Shown one piece after another: positions 9,149 to 18,029 of a stretch of DNA of 64,000 nucleotides; position 1 is the stretch's first letter; every line of letters begins with the position of its first letter. Both the position numbers and the translations under genes were made by a program. The notes beneath the pieces were generated by a model, which worked only from the letters and a program-made list of their open reading frames with translations, was not told the DNA's origin and did not search any database. Source of the stretch: Roseiarcus sp963742305 (lineage in GTDB: Bacteria > Pseudomonadota > Alphaproteobacteria > Rhizobiales > Beijerinckiaceae); assembly GCA_963742305.1 (NCBI GenBank), contig CAVULN010000053.1, positions 1 to 64,000 of the forward strand, read 5' to 3'.

Positions 9149-9838
9149 TTAGCGCCGCTCAGCGGCGAAACTGGCCAGCAGCACGGCGATTACGCCGGTC
9201 AGAAAGATGCCGTCGAAGGTCCCGGCGCCGCCGATCGAGGCCACGGGAGCGCCAAGGCTGCGCAACTGGTTGAGGTTGAGCAGATCGGCGCCGATCAGAA
9301 CGCCGAGACTTCCCCCGATATAGGCGAGCGGAGCCGCGAATCGCCGCGACAGGATCAGCGCCGCCACCGCCGCCAAGAGCGGCGGGGCGATCATCGGCAC
9401 CGATATGCCGACGCCCGGAATCGGCGTCGCCATCCGGTGAACCACAAAGCCCACGATCGCGGTCGCCACCGCGCCCAATCCCCAAAGGTCGTAGCGGACG
9501 AGCAGATAGAACGACAGCATGATCGGAATGACCGCGCCGCCCACGTTGATCGCGACGATCGTGCCGGGCCAGTCGACAGCGACCGGGGCCAGAAACGGGA
9601 CGCCGAAGATCTCCACCACCTGTCGCGAGACCACCCGCTGCTCCGGCAACCGCCAGAGAGGCAGATTGACGTAGGAGCCGATGAGCGTGCCGAACAGAAC
9701 CAGGGCCGCAGCCCGGAAATCGAGGCCGAGCGCGGAATAGACCCGGCTCAGCAGGCCGAACAGCAGAAGGCCGATGAGAATCGCGAAGAAGAGGGTCGCG
9801 ACGCCGACGCCAAGAGGAAAATAGTGGATATGGATCAC
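9149..9838 (-). CDS. DUF1614-family membrane protein
   Basis: 229 residues with about seven hydrophobic segments, matching what I recognise as the DUF1614 family of integral membrane proteins of unknown function. Visible landmarks are FGTLIGSYVNLPLW near residue 50, the NVGGAVIPI helix, and a glycine-rich end (APVASIGGAGTFDGIFLTGVIAVLLA). It begins with GTG at 9838. The HIT protein and acetyltransferase-like genes lie upstream on the same strand with a 49-base gap, so the three may be co-transcribed. No function can be assigned. Confidence 0.75.
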   Translation of the reverse strand: MIHIHYFPLGVGVATLFFAILIGLLLFGLLSRVYSALGLDFRAAALVLFGTLIGSYVNLPLWRLPEQRVVSRQVVEIFGVPFLAPVAVDWPGTIVAINVGGAVIPIMLSFYLLVRYDLWGLGAVATAIVGFVVHRMATPIPGVGISVPMIAPPLLAAVAALILSRRFAAPLAYIGGSLGVLIGADLLNLNQLRSLGAPVASIGGAGTFDGIFLTGVIAVLLASFAAERR

Positions 9839-9887
9839 GTGCGTCGGCGTCCGGGATGGATGGGGAGCGGGGCGGGCCGCGGAGCGC

Positions 9888-10319
9888 TCACGCGCCGGAG
9901 AGCGCGGCGACGATCCTGTCGGCCAGGGGCTTGAGCTTGTCGGGGCTCTGGAAGGGTCCGTTCGGGGGCCTGATCGCGACGCCGGTCCAGCAGGGCAGGA
10001 GATGGAAATGCAGGTGGTAGACCTGCTGCCCGCTCGCCGGCTCGTTGAACTGCTGAAGCAACAGACCCTCGGCCTTCATGCCCGCCATGACCGCCCGCGC
10101 GACCTTCTGCACCGACGGCATGAAGCGCGCCAGGATCTTGGGATCGAGGTCGAGGAGCGTGCGCGCGGGGACCTTCGGAATGACCAGGGTATGCCCGTCG
10201 GCGCGGGGCATCACGTCCAAGAACGCCAACGAGACGTCGTCTTCGTAGACTTTCACGCAAGGCGCTTCGGCGCGAAGGATCTTGGCGAAGATGTTGTCGG
10301 GATCATAGGTCGGCGTCAA
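9888..10319 (-). CDS. HIT family nucleotide-binding protein
   Basis: 143 residues with the histidine-triad motif HLHFHLLP near residue 105 and the N-terminal YDPDNIFAKILR typical of bacterial HIT hydrolases, which cleave AMP-linked substrates such as adenosine phosphoramidates. The start is a TTG at 10319, inside the 3' end of the upstream acetyltransferase-like gene (17-base overlap), suggesting translational coupling. No ATG precedes the conserved N-terminal block in this frame without running deep into the neighbour. Alphaproteobacteria commonly pair these two genes. Confidence 0.85.
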   Translation of the reverse strand: MTPTYDPDNIFAKILRAEAPCVKVYEDDVSLAFLDVMPRADGHTLVIPKVPARTLLDLDPKILARFMPSVQKVARAVMAGMKAEGLLLQQFNEPASGQQVYHLHFHLLPCWTGVAIRPPNGPFQSPDKLKPLADRIVAALSGA

Positions 10320-11541
10320 AGGTTTCTCCCATATCCTCGGCCCCCTCGGCGGCGCCCTCGCCGCGGCGGAAGGGCGCGTATTCCTCATACTGGGCGATGG
10401 CGCGCTCGACCGCGACCCGCTCATGCCCCAGATAGTCGGCGACCGCCCGGGCGAGGCGCGGATCGGCGAACTCGTGCGCGGACCAGGTGAGCGCGGGGCG
10501 ATAGCCGCGGGCGAGCTTGTGCTCCCCTTGGGCGCCCGCCTCGATCCGCCGCAAACCGCGCGCGAGCGCGAAGTCGATCGCCTGATAGTAGCAGACCTCG
10601 AAATGGAGAAAGGGCCGGTGCTCGATCGCGCCCCAGTTGCGGCCATAGAGGGCGTCGTCGCCGATGAAGTTGATCGCGCCGGCGATATAGCGCCCCGCGC
10701 GGCTCGCCATCACCAGGAGCACCCGGTCGGCGAGCGTCGCGCCGACATGATCGAAGAACGCGCGGGTCAGGTACGGGCGCCCCCATTTGCGCGAGCCGGT
10801 CTCCATGTAGAACTTGAAGAAGGCGTCCCAGTGCTCAGGGCCAATCGCCGCGCCGGTCAGCCATTCGATCGTAACCCCGCCATCGAGCGCGTCGCGCCGC
10901 TCGCGCCTGATCGCCTTGCGCTTGCGGGACGCGAGCGCGGCGAGGAAGTCGTCGAACGTGGAATAGCCGTCGCAGGAGAAATGGAACTGCTCGCCGGTGC
11001 GGATGAGGAAGCCGGCCTCCGAGAGGCGGCCGGCGTCCTCGGCGGTCGGGAACGTGAAGTGGATCGACGAGGTCTTGGTCTCCTTGCGCAACTGGCGCAA
11101 GGCGCCGATCAGCGCCTCGCGCGCGCCTTCGGGGGCGTTGCGCGCCACGAGGAGCCGCCGACCGGCGACCGGCGTGAACGGGACTGCGACCTGGAGCTTG
11201 GGATAGTAGCGGCCGCCGGCGCGCTCAAAAGCGTCGGCCCAGGCGTGGTCGAACACGTACTCGCCCTGGCTGTGGCTCTTGAGATAGCACGGCGCGGCGG
11301 CGACGATCCGTCCGCTCGCGTCCTCGACCGTCACATGCGCGGGCCCCCATCCCGAGCGCCCGCCGACCGAACCCGAGGCCTCGAGCGCGTGCAGGAAAGC
11401 ATGGGCGAGGAACGGGTTGAACCGCTCGCCCCCGGCCTCCTCGAACGCAAGGCCCGGCGGATTGGCGCAGGCGTCCCAGGCCGCCGCGTCGACGGCGGCG
11501 ATCGAGGAATGAACGCGCGCGGTGAAGGTCGAAGAAGCCAT
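10303..11541 (-). CDS. GNAT-superfamily protein of the COG3146/DUF482 type
   Basis: About 412 residues of the family formerly called DUF482, related to peptidoglycan-bridge (FemAB-like) and GNAT acyltransferases. Recognisable blocks are NPFLAHAFLHALE near the N-terminus, GRYYPKLQVAVPFTPV, SSIHFTFP, the basic RKRKAIRRERR, and the C-terminal LHFEVCYYQAIDFALARGL followed by EAGAQGEHKLARGY. The ATG at 11541 fits the family N-terminus; an upstream TTG/ATG extension adds only low-complexity residues. The substrate is unknown. The 3' end overlaps the HIT gene start. Confidence 0.82.
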   Translation of the reverse strand: MASSTFTARVHSSIAAVDAAAWDACANPPGLAFEEAGGERFNPFLAHAFLHALEASGSVGGRSGWGPAHVTVEDASGRIVAAAPCYLKSHSQGEYVFDHAWADAFERAGGRYYPKLQVAVPFTPVAGRRLLVARNAPEGAREALIGALRQLRKETKTSSIHFTFPTAEDAGRLSEAGFLIRTGEQFHFSCDGYSTFDDFLAALASRKRKAIRRERRDALDGGVTIEWLTGAAIGPEHWDAFFKFYMETGSRKWGRPYLTRAFFDHVGATLADRVLLVMASRAGRYIAGAINFIGDDALYGRNWGAIEHRPFLHFEVCYYQAIDFALARGLRRIEAGAQGEHKLARGYRPALTWSAHEFADPRLARAVADYLGHERVAVERAIAQYEEYAPFRRGEGAAEGAEDMGETFDADL

Positions 11542-11893
11542 GCTGGCGAAGCGGGTCCGGTCTTTGGCGCCCCGAGGCATCCTAAGGCGCGCACTCCCTT
11601 CAAGCAAACCAGAGGCCAAGGAACGCCATATTCTCTCATTCGTTTCCGAATCGGGGGGCCGGCAAAAATAGATAAAGAGATTTATTGAGCTGGGACGCGT
11701 CGCTCTCGGCCGCTTGGCTTACGGACTGCCCCATACGGGCCGACCCATGAGGAAACAGCGCGCGGCCCTCCTCGGGATGGTCGAAGCGGCCATCCAGCGA
11801 CTGCCCGTCGCCTGCTCGCGCCTGTTTCCGGCCCTTGACGTCGCGCCAAGGCGAGGTTATCTGTCGTGTTCATGATTTGTTCTGAGAAGACCC
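11542..11893. other. Divergent intergenic region, no gene supported
   Basis: About 350 bases between the acetyltransferase-like and radical SAM genes. A short AT-rich patch near 11625-11690 may hold promoters, but no clear pair of boxes is visible and no open frame looks coding. Confidence 0.35.
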
Positions 11894-13042
11894 ATGAACC
11901 CGACCCTGGCCCGCAGCGAAGCTCCCAACCCCCGCCACCGCCCCCCGGCGATCGCAGAGCGCATTCTTCCCGCTGAGCTGAGGCGCGGGCGGGGCGCGGC
12001 GACCAACGCCTCCGGCCGCTTCGAACATGAGAAGCGCGAGGCGTTCGACGATGGCTGGACGCGCGAGGAGGCGCCAGAGCCGCTCCGGACCGAAGTGACC
12101 TGGGAGAAGCCCAAGGCGATCATCACCCGCAACGATTCGCCCGACATTTCCTTCGATCGCTCGATCAACCCCTATCGGGGCTGCGAGCACGGCTGCTTTT
12201 ATTGCTACGCAAGGCCGAGCCACGCTTTCATGGGCCTCTCGGCCGGGCTCGACTTTGAAACCCGCCTGTTCGCCAAGGAGCGCGCGGCGGAACTGCTCGA
12301 GCGGGAGCTGGCCTCGCCCAGATATCGGCCCGCGCCCATCGCCTTCGGCGCGAACACCGACCCCTACCAGCCGATCGAGCGGCAATATCGCATCACGAGA
12401 TCGCTGATCGAGACGCTGGCCGAGGCCCGCCACCCGCTCTCCATCGTCACCAAGTCGAATCTCATCCTGCGCGACCTGGACCTGCTCGCGCCGATGGCGC
12501 GGGACGGCCTGGTCAAGGTCTTTGTCTCGGTGACCACCCTCGACCGCAAGCTCGCCCGCGAGATGGAGCCGCGCGCCCCGACGCCGGAAAAGCGGCTCGA
12601 GGCGATCGAAAAGCTGAACGACGCCGGCGTGCCGACGGGGGTCATGGCCGCGCCGGTCATTCCGGCGATCAACGACGAGGAGCTGGAGACGATCCTCACC
12701 CGCGCCTATTCCGCCGGCGCGCGCGAGGCTGCTTATGTGGTCTTGAGGCTGCCCGGCGAATTGCGCGACATGTTCCGCGAATGGCTGCAGGTCCACTACC
12801 CTGACCGGCTCAAGCGCGCTGTCTCCCTCATGCAGTCGATGCGCGAGGGCAAGGACTACGAGGCCCAATGGGGGAAGCGGATGGCGGGCTCGGGACCCTA
12901 CGCCTGGATGATCGGGCGCAGGTTCGAGATGGCCGCGCGGCGCCTGGGCTATTTCGAGACGCGGCGAGCTTTGCGCACCGATCTCTTCCGCAAGCCCGCG
13001 CTTGAGCCGGCCGGCGCCGGCGCTCAGCTCAGCCTGTTCTGA
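11894..13042 (+). CDS. PA0069-family radical SAM protein (SplB-like)
   Basis: 382 residues. The radical SAM cluster motif is present as C-x3-C-x2-C in CEHGCFYCYARPSH near residue 97, preceded by SINPYRG and followed by GANTDPYQPIE and TKSNLILRD. This matches the PA0069 group, distantly related to spore photoproduct lyase. Their reaction is not established; repair or modification has been suggested. Its last 14 bases overlap the end of a convergent DUF1127 gene. There is no obvious operon partner. Confidence 0.87.
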   Translation: MNPTLARSEAPNPRHRPPAIAERILPAELRRGRGAATNASGRFEHEKREAFDDGWTREEAPEPLRTEVTWEKPKAIITRNDSPDISFDRSINPYRGCEHGCFYCYARPSHAFMGLSAGLDFETRLFAKERAAELLERELASPRYRPAPIAFGANTDPYQPIERQYRITRSLIETLAEARHPLSIVTKSNLILRDLDLLAPMARDGLVKVFVSVTTLDRKLAREMEPRAPTPEKRLEAIEKLNDAGVPTGVMAAPVIPAINDEELETILTRAYSAGAREAAYVVLRLPGELRDMFREWLQVHYPDRLKRAVSLMQSMREGKDYEAQWGKRMAGSGPYAWMIGRRFEMAARRLGYFETRRALRTDLFRKPALEPAGAGAQLSLF

Positions 13043-13406
13043 CGAGGGCCTCGGCTCGCTTCATCCGCTTCGGTTCTGGCCGCGACGGCGGCGGGTTCCG
13101 ACGCGGCCGGTCTTCCGGATCGTCGAGCGGCGAACGGGCGTCCGGAAAAGACGCCGGTTGCCCGCAGGCGGCGCGGCGCCGCTCGCGGGCGCGGCGCGCC
13201 AGCAGTTCGCCCGGATCACGGTCGAGCGCCAGCGCGGAGGCGTCGCGCAGGTCGCTCGGGCTGAGGCCGATGTCGGCGAGTTCGCGGCGGTCCATATTGG
13301 CCAATTCTCGAAGCGTCGCTCGCGCCGCGGCGACGCGGAACGGCCAGGTCGCCGCTCGCGTCGCGCGAGCGCCGATTGTCCGCCATAGAGGGCTGTCGGG
13401 ACTCAT
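13029..13406 (-). CDS. DUF1127 (YjiS-like) small protein
   Basis: About 125 residues. Residues 30-60 contain the DUF1127 signature (RELANMDRRELADIGLSPSD), a short amphipathic helical motif common in alphaproteobacteria, where related small proteins bind RNA or affect phosphate and carbon metabolism. The C-terminal half is Arg/Pro-rich and poorly conserved. I use the ATG at 13406; a start at 13424 is possible. It converges on the radical SAM gene with a 14-base overlap. Confidence 0.75.
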   Translation of the reverse strand: MSPDSPLWRTIGARATRAATWPFRVAAARATLRELANMDRRELADIGLSPSDLRDASALALDRDPGELLARRARERRRAACGQPASFPDARSPLDDPEDRPRRNPPPSRPEPKRMKRAEALVRTG

Positions 13407-13487
13407 GGGTTCGCATCCTGTCACGGAAGAGAATCTTCGCTTTCACGGATGAGAATCTCGCACTCTGGCTTGCGCCGCCAGAGACAG

Positions 13488-13532
13488 TTCGGTACAGTTC
13501 GACCAAAGTGTACCGAACCACTGGCTGTACAG
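13488..13532 (+). promoter_or_regulatory. Operator of the MocR-type regulator
   Basis: A perfect inverted repeat, TTCGGTACA (13488-13496) and TGTACCGAA (13509-13517), 12 bases apart (21 bases centre to centre), followed by a third partial copy containing CTGTACAG (13525-13532). It lies 16-60 bases before the MocR gene start. MocR regulators usually bind such repeats at their own promoters, so autoregulation is likely. Confidence 0.7.
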
Positions 13533-13547
13533 TTGGAACTCGCCCAC

Positions 13548-14993
13548 ATGGATGACCGGCCGCAGTCCCGAGTCGAAATGGCCGCGGCCTTCATTCGCGA
13601 CCGCATCGGAACCCGGGCGCTCGCGCGCGGCGCCCGGCTCCCCTCGGTGCGCGAGCTCGCCTCCAAGCTCGACGTGTCGAAATCGACCGTCGTCGAAGCC
13701 TACGACCGGCTCGCGGCCGAGGGCGCGGTGGTCGCGCGCCGCGGCTCGGGCTTCTTCGTCGCTGGCGCGGCGCGGCCCCTGACCCTGACGGCGGCCGGCC
13801 CGCCGCCCGAGCCCGCCATCGACCCATCCTGGATCAACCGGCACGCCATGATCGGCTCGCCCGATTTCCTCTGTCCGGGCGCGGGGTGGCTGCCCGATTC
13901 CTGGGTGCTCGATCTCGGCGTCCAGCGCGCGCTGAGATTCGCGGCGCGCGAGGATCCCGGGCGGCGGCGCCAATATGACGAACCGCTCGGCCATGAGCCG
14001 TTGCGGCGCTTCTTCTCCGTCCGCCTCGCCGAGCGCGGCGTGCTCGTCGACCCCGGCCGCATCGTGGTGACCGATTCGTGCTCGCAGGCGCTCGATCTCG
14101 TCTGCCGCTTTCTGTTGAGCCCGGGCGACACGGTGGTCGTCGACGACCCCTGCTATTTCAATTTCCATTCCCTTCTCAGGGCCAATCGCGTCGAGAGCGT
14201 CACGGTCCCGATGACCCCCGACGGGCCCGACGCCGCCGCCCTCGAACGGCTGTTCGCCGAACGGAAGCCGCGGCTCTATCTGACCAGCGGAGGGTTGCAA
14301 AACCCGACCGGCGCCGTCTCTTCGCCCGCGACCGTTCATCGCGTGCTCCGTCTCGCCGAGGAGCACGACGTCCTTATTCTCGAGGACGACACATTCGCCG
14401 ACTTCGAGGTCGAGCCCTCGACCCGGCTCGCCGGGCTCGACGGCCTCCGCCGGGTCGTCCAGGTCGGCAGCGCCACCAAGGCCGTGGGCGCGGCGATGCG
14501 CTCCGGCTATATCGCCGCGCGCCAGGACTGGATCGGGCCGATCGTCGACCTCAAGCTCGCCACCTCCATGGGCAACAGCGCGACCGGCGCCGCGATTCTC
14601 CATCGCGTCCTGATCGAGAGCGGATACCGGCGCCATCTCGAAGCCTTGCGGCGGAAGCTCGCCGACGCGATGGGCCGCACGCTCCAGGCCCTGCGCCGCC
14701 ATGGCCTTAGCCCCTGGATCGAGCCGCGCGCCGGCATCTATGTCTGGGCGCGCCTGCCGGACGGCGTCGCCGCCGCCGACGTTGCGCGCCACGCCCTCTC
14801 GCGGAAGGTCATGTTCGCGCCGGGGCCCGCGTTCAGCGCCTCGGATGAAGCGCTCTCGTGCCTGCGCTTCAATGTCGCCCGATGCGGCGATCCGCGCATC
14901 TACGAGGTTCTCGACGAAGCGATCGCCGCCGCGCCCCGCCGCGCCTCCGCCACGGATCCGAATGCCGCGCTTCAAGCTCACGCTCGAATATGA
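13548..14993 (+). CDS. MocR/PdxR-type regulator (GntR HTH fused to aminotransferase fold)
   Basis: About 481 residues. Residues 5-70 are a GntR winged helix (RLPSVRELASKLDVSKSTVVEAYDRL in pieces), linked to a class I aminotransferase-like domain with the PLP lysine in GSATKAVG and upstream motifs YDEPLGHEPLRRF and LTSGGLQNPTG. MocR proteins sense PLP or amino compounds and control nearby transport or metabolic genes. I start it at the ATG at 13548, because a longer frame from 13449 would place the operator inside the coding sequence. Its end overlaps truA by 32 bases. The target is unknown; no transporter is adjacent. Confidence 0.85.
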   Translation: MDDRPQSRVEMAAAFIRDRIGTRALARGARLPSVRELASKLDVSKSTVVEAYDRLAAEGAVVARRGSGFFVAGAARPLTLTAAGPPPEPAIDPSWINRHAMIGSPDFLCPGAGWLPDSWVLDLGVQRALRFAAREDPGRRRQYDEPLGHEPLRRFFSVRLAERGVLVDPGRIVVTDSCSQALDLVCRFLLSPGDTVVVDDPCYFNFHSLLRANRVESVTVPMTPDGPDAAALERLFAERKPRLYLTSGGLQNPTGAVSSPATVHRVLRLAEEHDVLILEDDTFADFEVEPSTRLAGLDGLRRVVQVGSATKAVGAAMRSGYIAARQDWIGPIVDLKLATSMGNSATGAAILHRVLIESGYRRHLEALRRKLADAMGRTLQALRRHGLSPWIEPRAGIYVWARLPDGVAAADVARHALSRKVMFAPGPAFSASDEALSCLRFNVARCGDPRIYEVLDEAIAAAPRRASATDPNAALQAHARI

Positions 14994-15717
14994 CGGCGGC
15001 CCGTTCGCCGGCTGGCAGCGGCAGGCGAACGGCCTTTCGGTCCAGGAGGCGCTGGAAGGAGCGATCTTCGCCATGACCGGCGAGAACGCGACCGCCCACG
15101 GCGCCGGGCGCACCGATGCGGGCGTGCATGCGCTTGCGCAGGTCGCCCATGTCGACCTCGAGCGCGACTGGGCGCCGTTCCGGCTTCAGGAGGGGCTCAA
15201 CGCGCTCCTTCATCCCAATCCGGTGGCGATCGTCGGCGCCGAGCGCGCCGCCGCCGATTTCGACGCGCGCCACAGCGCTGTCGCCCGCCACTATCTTTAT
15301 CGCATCATGAACCGCCGCGCTCCGCTGACGCTCGAGGGGGGCCGCGCCTGGCGGGTGAAACCCACGCTCGACGCGGCGGCCATGCAGGAGGCCGCGCGCG
15401 CGCTCACGGGCAAGCACGATTTCTCCACCTTCCGCGATTCGCAGTGCCAGGCGAAATCGCCGATTCGCACGCTCGACAGGCTCGACGTCAGGCGCGAGGG
15501 CGACGAGATTCTGTTCGAGGCGAGCGCGCGCTCGTTCCTGCATCGCCAGGTGCGTTCGATGGTGGGCTCGCTGGTCGAGGTCGGTTCGGGCCGCTGGAGC
15601 GTGAGCGAGTTCAGGGATGCGTTCGAGGCCGCCGACCGCCGCCGCTGCGGCCAGGTGGCCCCGGCCGATGGGCTTTATCTGGTGCGGGTGGACTACGGCG
15701 GGACCGGACCGAAATAG
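14962..15717 (+). CDS. truA: tRNA pseudouridine(38-40) synthase
   Basis: 251 residues, with the catalytic Asp in GAGRTDAGVHA near residue 52, the opening FKLTLEYDGGPFAGWQRQ, and the conserved SFLHRQVRSMVGSLVEVG. TruA converts uridines 38-40 of the tRNA anticodon stem to pseudouridine. The ATG at 14962 lies within the end of the MocR gene in another frame and gives the standard N-terminus. The convergent dapE overlaps its last 25 bases. truA next to dapE is a common Hyphomicrobiales arrangement. Confidence 0.95.
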   Translation: MPRFKLTLEYDGGPFAGWQRQANGLSVQEALEGAIFAMTGENATAHGAGRTDAGVHALAQVAHVDLERDWAPFRLQEGLNALLHPNPVAIVGAERAAADFDARHSAVARHYLYRIMNRRAPLTLEGGRAWRVKPTLDAAAMQEAARALTGKHDFSTFRDSQCQAKSPIRTLDRLDVRREGDEILFEASARSFLHRQVRSMVGSLVEVGSGRWSVSEFRDAFEAADRRRCGQVAPADGLYLVRVDYGGTGPK

Positions 15718-16859
15718 CGCTCCAGCACGCGCTCGTAGATCTGCGACAAGGCCTCGAGATCGGCGAGGGCGACGCGCTCGTCGACGCCGTGGATGGTGGC
15801 GTTGACGAGGCCGAGCTCGACGACCGGGCAGGCGTTCTTGATGAAGCGCGCGTCGGAGGTGCCCCCGCCGGTCGAGAGCGAGGGCGTCCGCCCGGTCACG
15901 TCGCGGACCGCGGCGGCGACGAGATCGGTGAACGGCCCGGGTTTGGTGAGAAAGGCGACCGCGTTGGTCGGCGCGAAGGCGAGCGTCGCGCGTTTCTCCT
16001 TGTCCGCCGCCGCGACCCGGCGCTCGATCTCGGCGCGAAGCGTTTCGGGCGTCCAGAGATCGTTGAAGCGGATGTTGAACCTGAGCCGCGCTTCGCCCGG
16101 GATGACGTTGAACGCCGGATTGCCGACATCCACCGAGACGACTTCGAGATTCGAGGGCTCGAAATCGGCGTTTCCTTTGTCGAGCGGCGGCTCGAGGAGC
16201 GCGGTCATCACCGGCGCGAGCGCCCGAAGCGGATTGTCGGCGAGATGCGGATAGCCGACATGGCCCTGACGGCCTCGGATCGTGATCCGCCCGTTGAGGG
16301 AACCGCGCCGGCCGTGCTTGATCGTGTCGCCGACCGCCTCGACGGACGTCGATTCGCCGAGCACGCAATGGTCGAAACGCTCGCCCCGGCCGAGCGCCCA
16401 GTCGACGAGCTTGACCGTGCCGTTCACCGCCGGCCCTTCCTCGTCGCCGGTCAGGAGGAAGCTGATCGAGCCGGCGAACCCGCCCTTCGCGATGAAGCGC
16501 AAGGCGGCGGCGATGGACGCGGCGACGCCGCCCTTCATGTCGCAGGCGCCTCGGCCCCAGAGCTCGCCATCGGCGATCTCGCCCTTAAACGGGTCGAACC
16601 GCCAGCGCGACGCATCGCCAGGCGGCACGACGTCGGTGTGGCCGGCGAAGACGAGATTGGGGGAGCCCGAGCCGAACCGGGCGTAAAGATTCAGGACCGC
16701 GGGCGTTCCCGGCGCTTCGAACGTGACCAGTTCGGCGGCAAAACCGGCTTTCGCAAGCAGATCGCGCAAATAGGGCAGGGCGCCTTCGTCGGCCGGCGTC
16801 ACCGAGGGAAAGCGGATGAGGGCGCGCGCGATCTCGAGCGCCGAGGGGACGCCGGTCAT
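15693..16859 (-). CDS. dapE: Succinyl-diaminopimelate desuccinylase
   Basis: DapE, 388 residues, an M20-family zinc peptidase that releases L,L-diaminopimelate for lysine and peptidoglycan synthesis. Metal ligands are visible in AGHTDVVPPG, GRGACDMKGG and TGDEEGPA, with the final His in NATIHGVDE. The ATG at 16859 is preferred over a GTG two codons upstream. It converges on truA with a 25-base overlap. There is a gap of 24 bases to the upstream XRE/S24 gene on the same strand, so readthrough is possible although the functions are unrelated. Confidence 0.95.
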   Translation of the reverse strand: MTGVPSALEIARALIRFPSVTPADEGALPYLRDLLAKAGFAAELVTFEAPGTPAVLNLYARFGSGSPNLVFAGHTDVVPPGDASRWRFDPFKGEIADGELWGRGACDMKGGVAASIAAALRFIAKGGFAGSISFLLTGDEEGPAVNGTVKLVDWALGRGERFDHCVLGESTSVEAVGDTIKHGRRGSLNGRITIRGRQGHVGYPHLADNPLRALAPVMTALLEPPLDKGNADFEPSNLEVVSVDVGNPAFNVIPGEARLRFNIRFNDLWTPETLRAEIERRVAAADKEKRATLAFAPTNAVAFLTKPGPFTDLVAAAVRDVTGRTPSLSTGGGTSDARFIKNACPVVELGLVNATIHGVDERVALADLEALSQIYERVLERYFGPVPP

Positions 16860-16883
16860 GCTCACGCCCAGACGGGGCTCAAC

Positions 16884-17465
16884 TCACCGTGGCCGCATTT
16901 CGCGCACCGGCGCCGCCCAGTCGAGGCCGACGTCGTAGATCGGCGGCTCGGTGTTGGACAGAAGATTCCATAGACCCGTCTGCGGGCTGCGCTTCAGCGA
17001 TTTGATCAGCACCCGCCCGTCGGTGAGGCCGCAGACGCACATTTTTCCGACCAGACTGTCGTCCGCGGGGTTGTGGATGTCGTCGTAGAAGACGAGCCAG
17101 TTGTCGAACAATACGCCCAGCGAATGGCCGCGGATTTGCACCGCGACCGTGGTCGGCTTCGAGTCGAGCGGCGCGTCGACCTCGTCGAACGGCCCCTGGC
17201 CGTCGGCGTAGAAATGCGCGACCGCTCCCGCGCCGACATAGCCGACGAGGGGCGCGGCGGGCGGCCGCGGCGGCCCGCCTCCGATGAGCCGCGGCGGCTC
17301 GATGCCGAGATATTCGGACACGGTTGCGATCTCGTCGGCGCGCAGGCGGCGGTGGCCATTGAGAAGGTCGGTGACGGCGGAAGGCGAGCGCCCGAGCGCC
17401 CTGGCGAGGCCGCTGCGGGTTTTGCCGGTCCGTTTCAGACCGATGCGGATCCAGTCGACGGTCAA
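16884..17465 (-). CDS. XRE-family repressor with S24 (LexA/CI-like) domain
   Basis: 193 residues: an N-terminal helix-turn-helix (GLARALGRSPSAVTDLLNG, residues 18-36) and a C-terminal S24 domain (GYVGAGA near 74, GHSLGVLF with the candidate Ser nucleophile near 112, RVLIKSLKR with the Lys near 150). This is the layout of phage CI-type repressors that self-cleave after RecA activation. The canonical G-D/H-S-M-E/x-P patch is altered here, so cleavage is uncertain. Start TTG at 17465, nine bases after GGAGGA. It diverges from a small-gene operon at 17697, with a palindromic operator between them. Confidence 0.82.
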   Translation of the reverse strand: MTVDWIRIGLKRTGKTRSGLARALGRSPSAVTDLLNGHRRLRADEIATVSEYLGIEPPRLIGGGPPRPPAAPLVGYVGAGAVAHFYADGQGPFDEVDAPLDSKPTTVAVQIRGHSLGVLFDNWLVFYDDIHNPADDSLVGKMCVCGLTDGRVLIKSLKRSPQTGLWNLLSNTEPPIYDVGLDWAAPVREMRPR

Positions 17466-17566
17466 GGGTGAAAATCCTCCTTGTTTCCCAGGCGAATGAC
17501 AGTGACGCCAATCCCGCGCGCCGGAGGCCCGGACGGGGCGGCCGAACTCACACCGGGACCAGCCCG

Positions 17567-17595
17567 TTTTCGGAAATTAACCTAGTTTCCGAAAA
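17567..17595. promoter_or_regulatory. Palindromic operator between repressor and small-gene operon
   Basis: A perfect inverted repeat: TTTTCGGAAA (17567-17576), nine bases, TTTCCGAAAA (17586-17595). A further half site TTCGGA lies at 17633-17638 inside the rightward promoter. The AT-richness contrasts sharply with both sides. Likely binding site of the adjacent XRE/S24 repressor. Confidence 0.75.
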
Positions 17596-17621
17596 ACAGC
17601 AATTCAAAAAAACGAAAGAAC

Positions 17622-17651
17622 TTGACATGAAATTCGGATTACCACAATAAT
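17622..17651 (+). promoter_or_regulatory. Rightward promoter of the small-gene operon
   Basis: TTGACA (17622-17627) and AATAAT (17646-17651), spaced 18 bases, upstream of the gene at 17697. The spacer contains the half operator TTCGGA, so repressor binding would block it. Confidence 0.65.
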
Positions 17652-17696
17652 GAACAAAACGGGAACATAACACCCCAGAAGAGAAAGGGCAAGCTC

Positions 17697-18029
17697 ATGA
17701 CCGGGTCCAATCCACCCCGCCGCCGGCCGCCGAAAGCCGACACCGACCGGGCGCTGGCCATGCGCTCTTCCGCCCGCCACCTCAAGGACCTTCGCCGCTT
17801 TCACAAGCGCCCGCCCGCGGACGTCCCGGTCAACAAGCGGGGGGTTCCGACGTTCGTCCCCCCGATCATCGAGCAGTCCTGGTGCAGTTCGCCCGCGGCT
17901 TTGTGCGCCGAACTGGCGGAGGTGGGGGTCCGGACGCGCTGGGCCGACGCGGCGGAGCTGATGAAGCTCGCCGAGCTCGGCGCGGAACTCATCGAACTCG
18001 AGGCGGAACTGGCGGAGCTCTTCAAGTGA
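17697..18029 (+). CDS. Hypothetical protein, first gene of the repressor-controlled operon
   Basis: 110 residues that I do not recognise. The N-terminal half is basic and proline-rich; residues 60-110 are acidic and strongly helical with repeated ELAEL/ELIELEAELAEL heptads, likely a coiled coil. A purine-rich ribosome site (AGAAAGG) precedes the ATG. It follows a repressor-operator promoter and overlaps the next gene by four bases (GTGA). A phage-like or regulatory accessory protein is my guess from context only. Confidence 0.6.
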   Translation: MTGSNPPRRRPPKADTDRALAMRSSARHLKDLRRFHKRPPADVPVNKRGVPTFVPPIIEQSWCSSPAALCAELAEVGVRTRWADAAELMKLAELGAELIELEAELAELFK

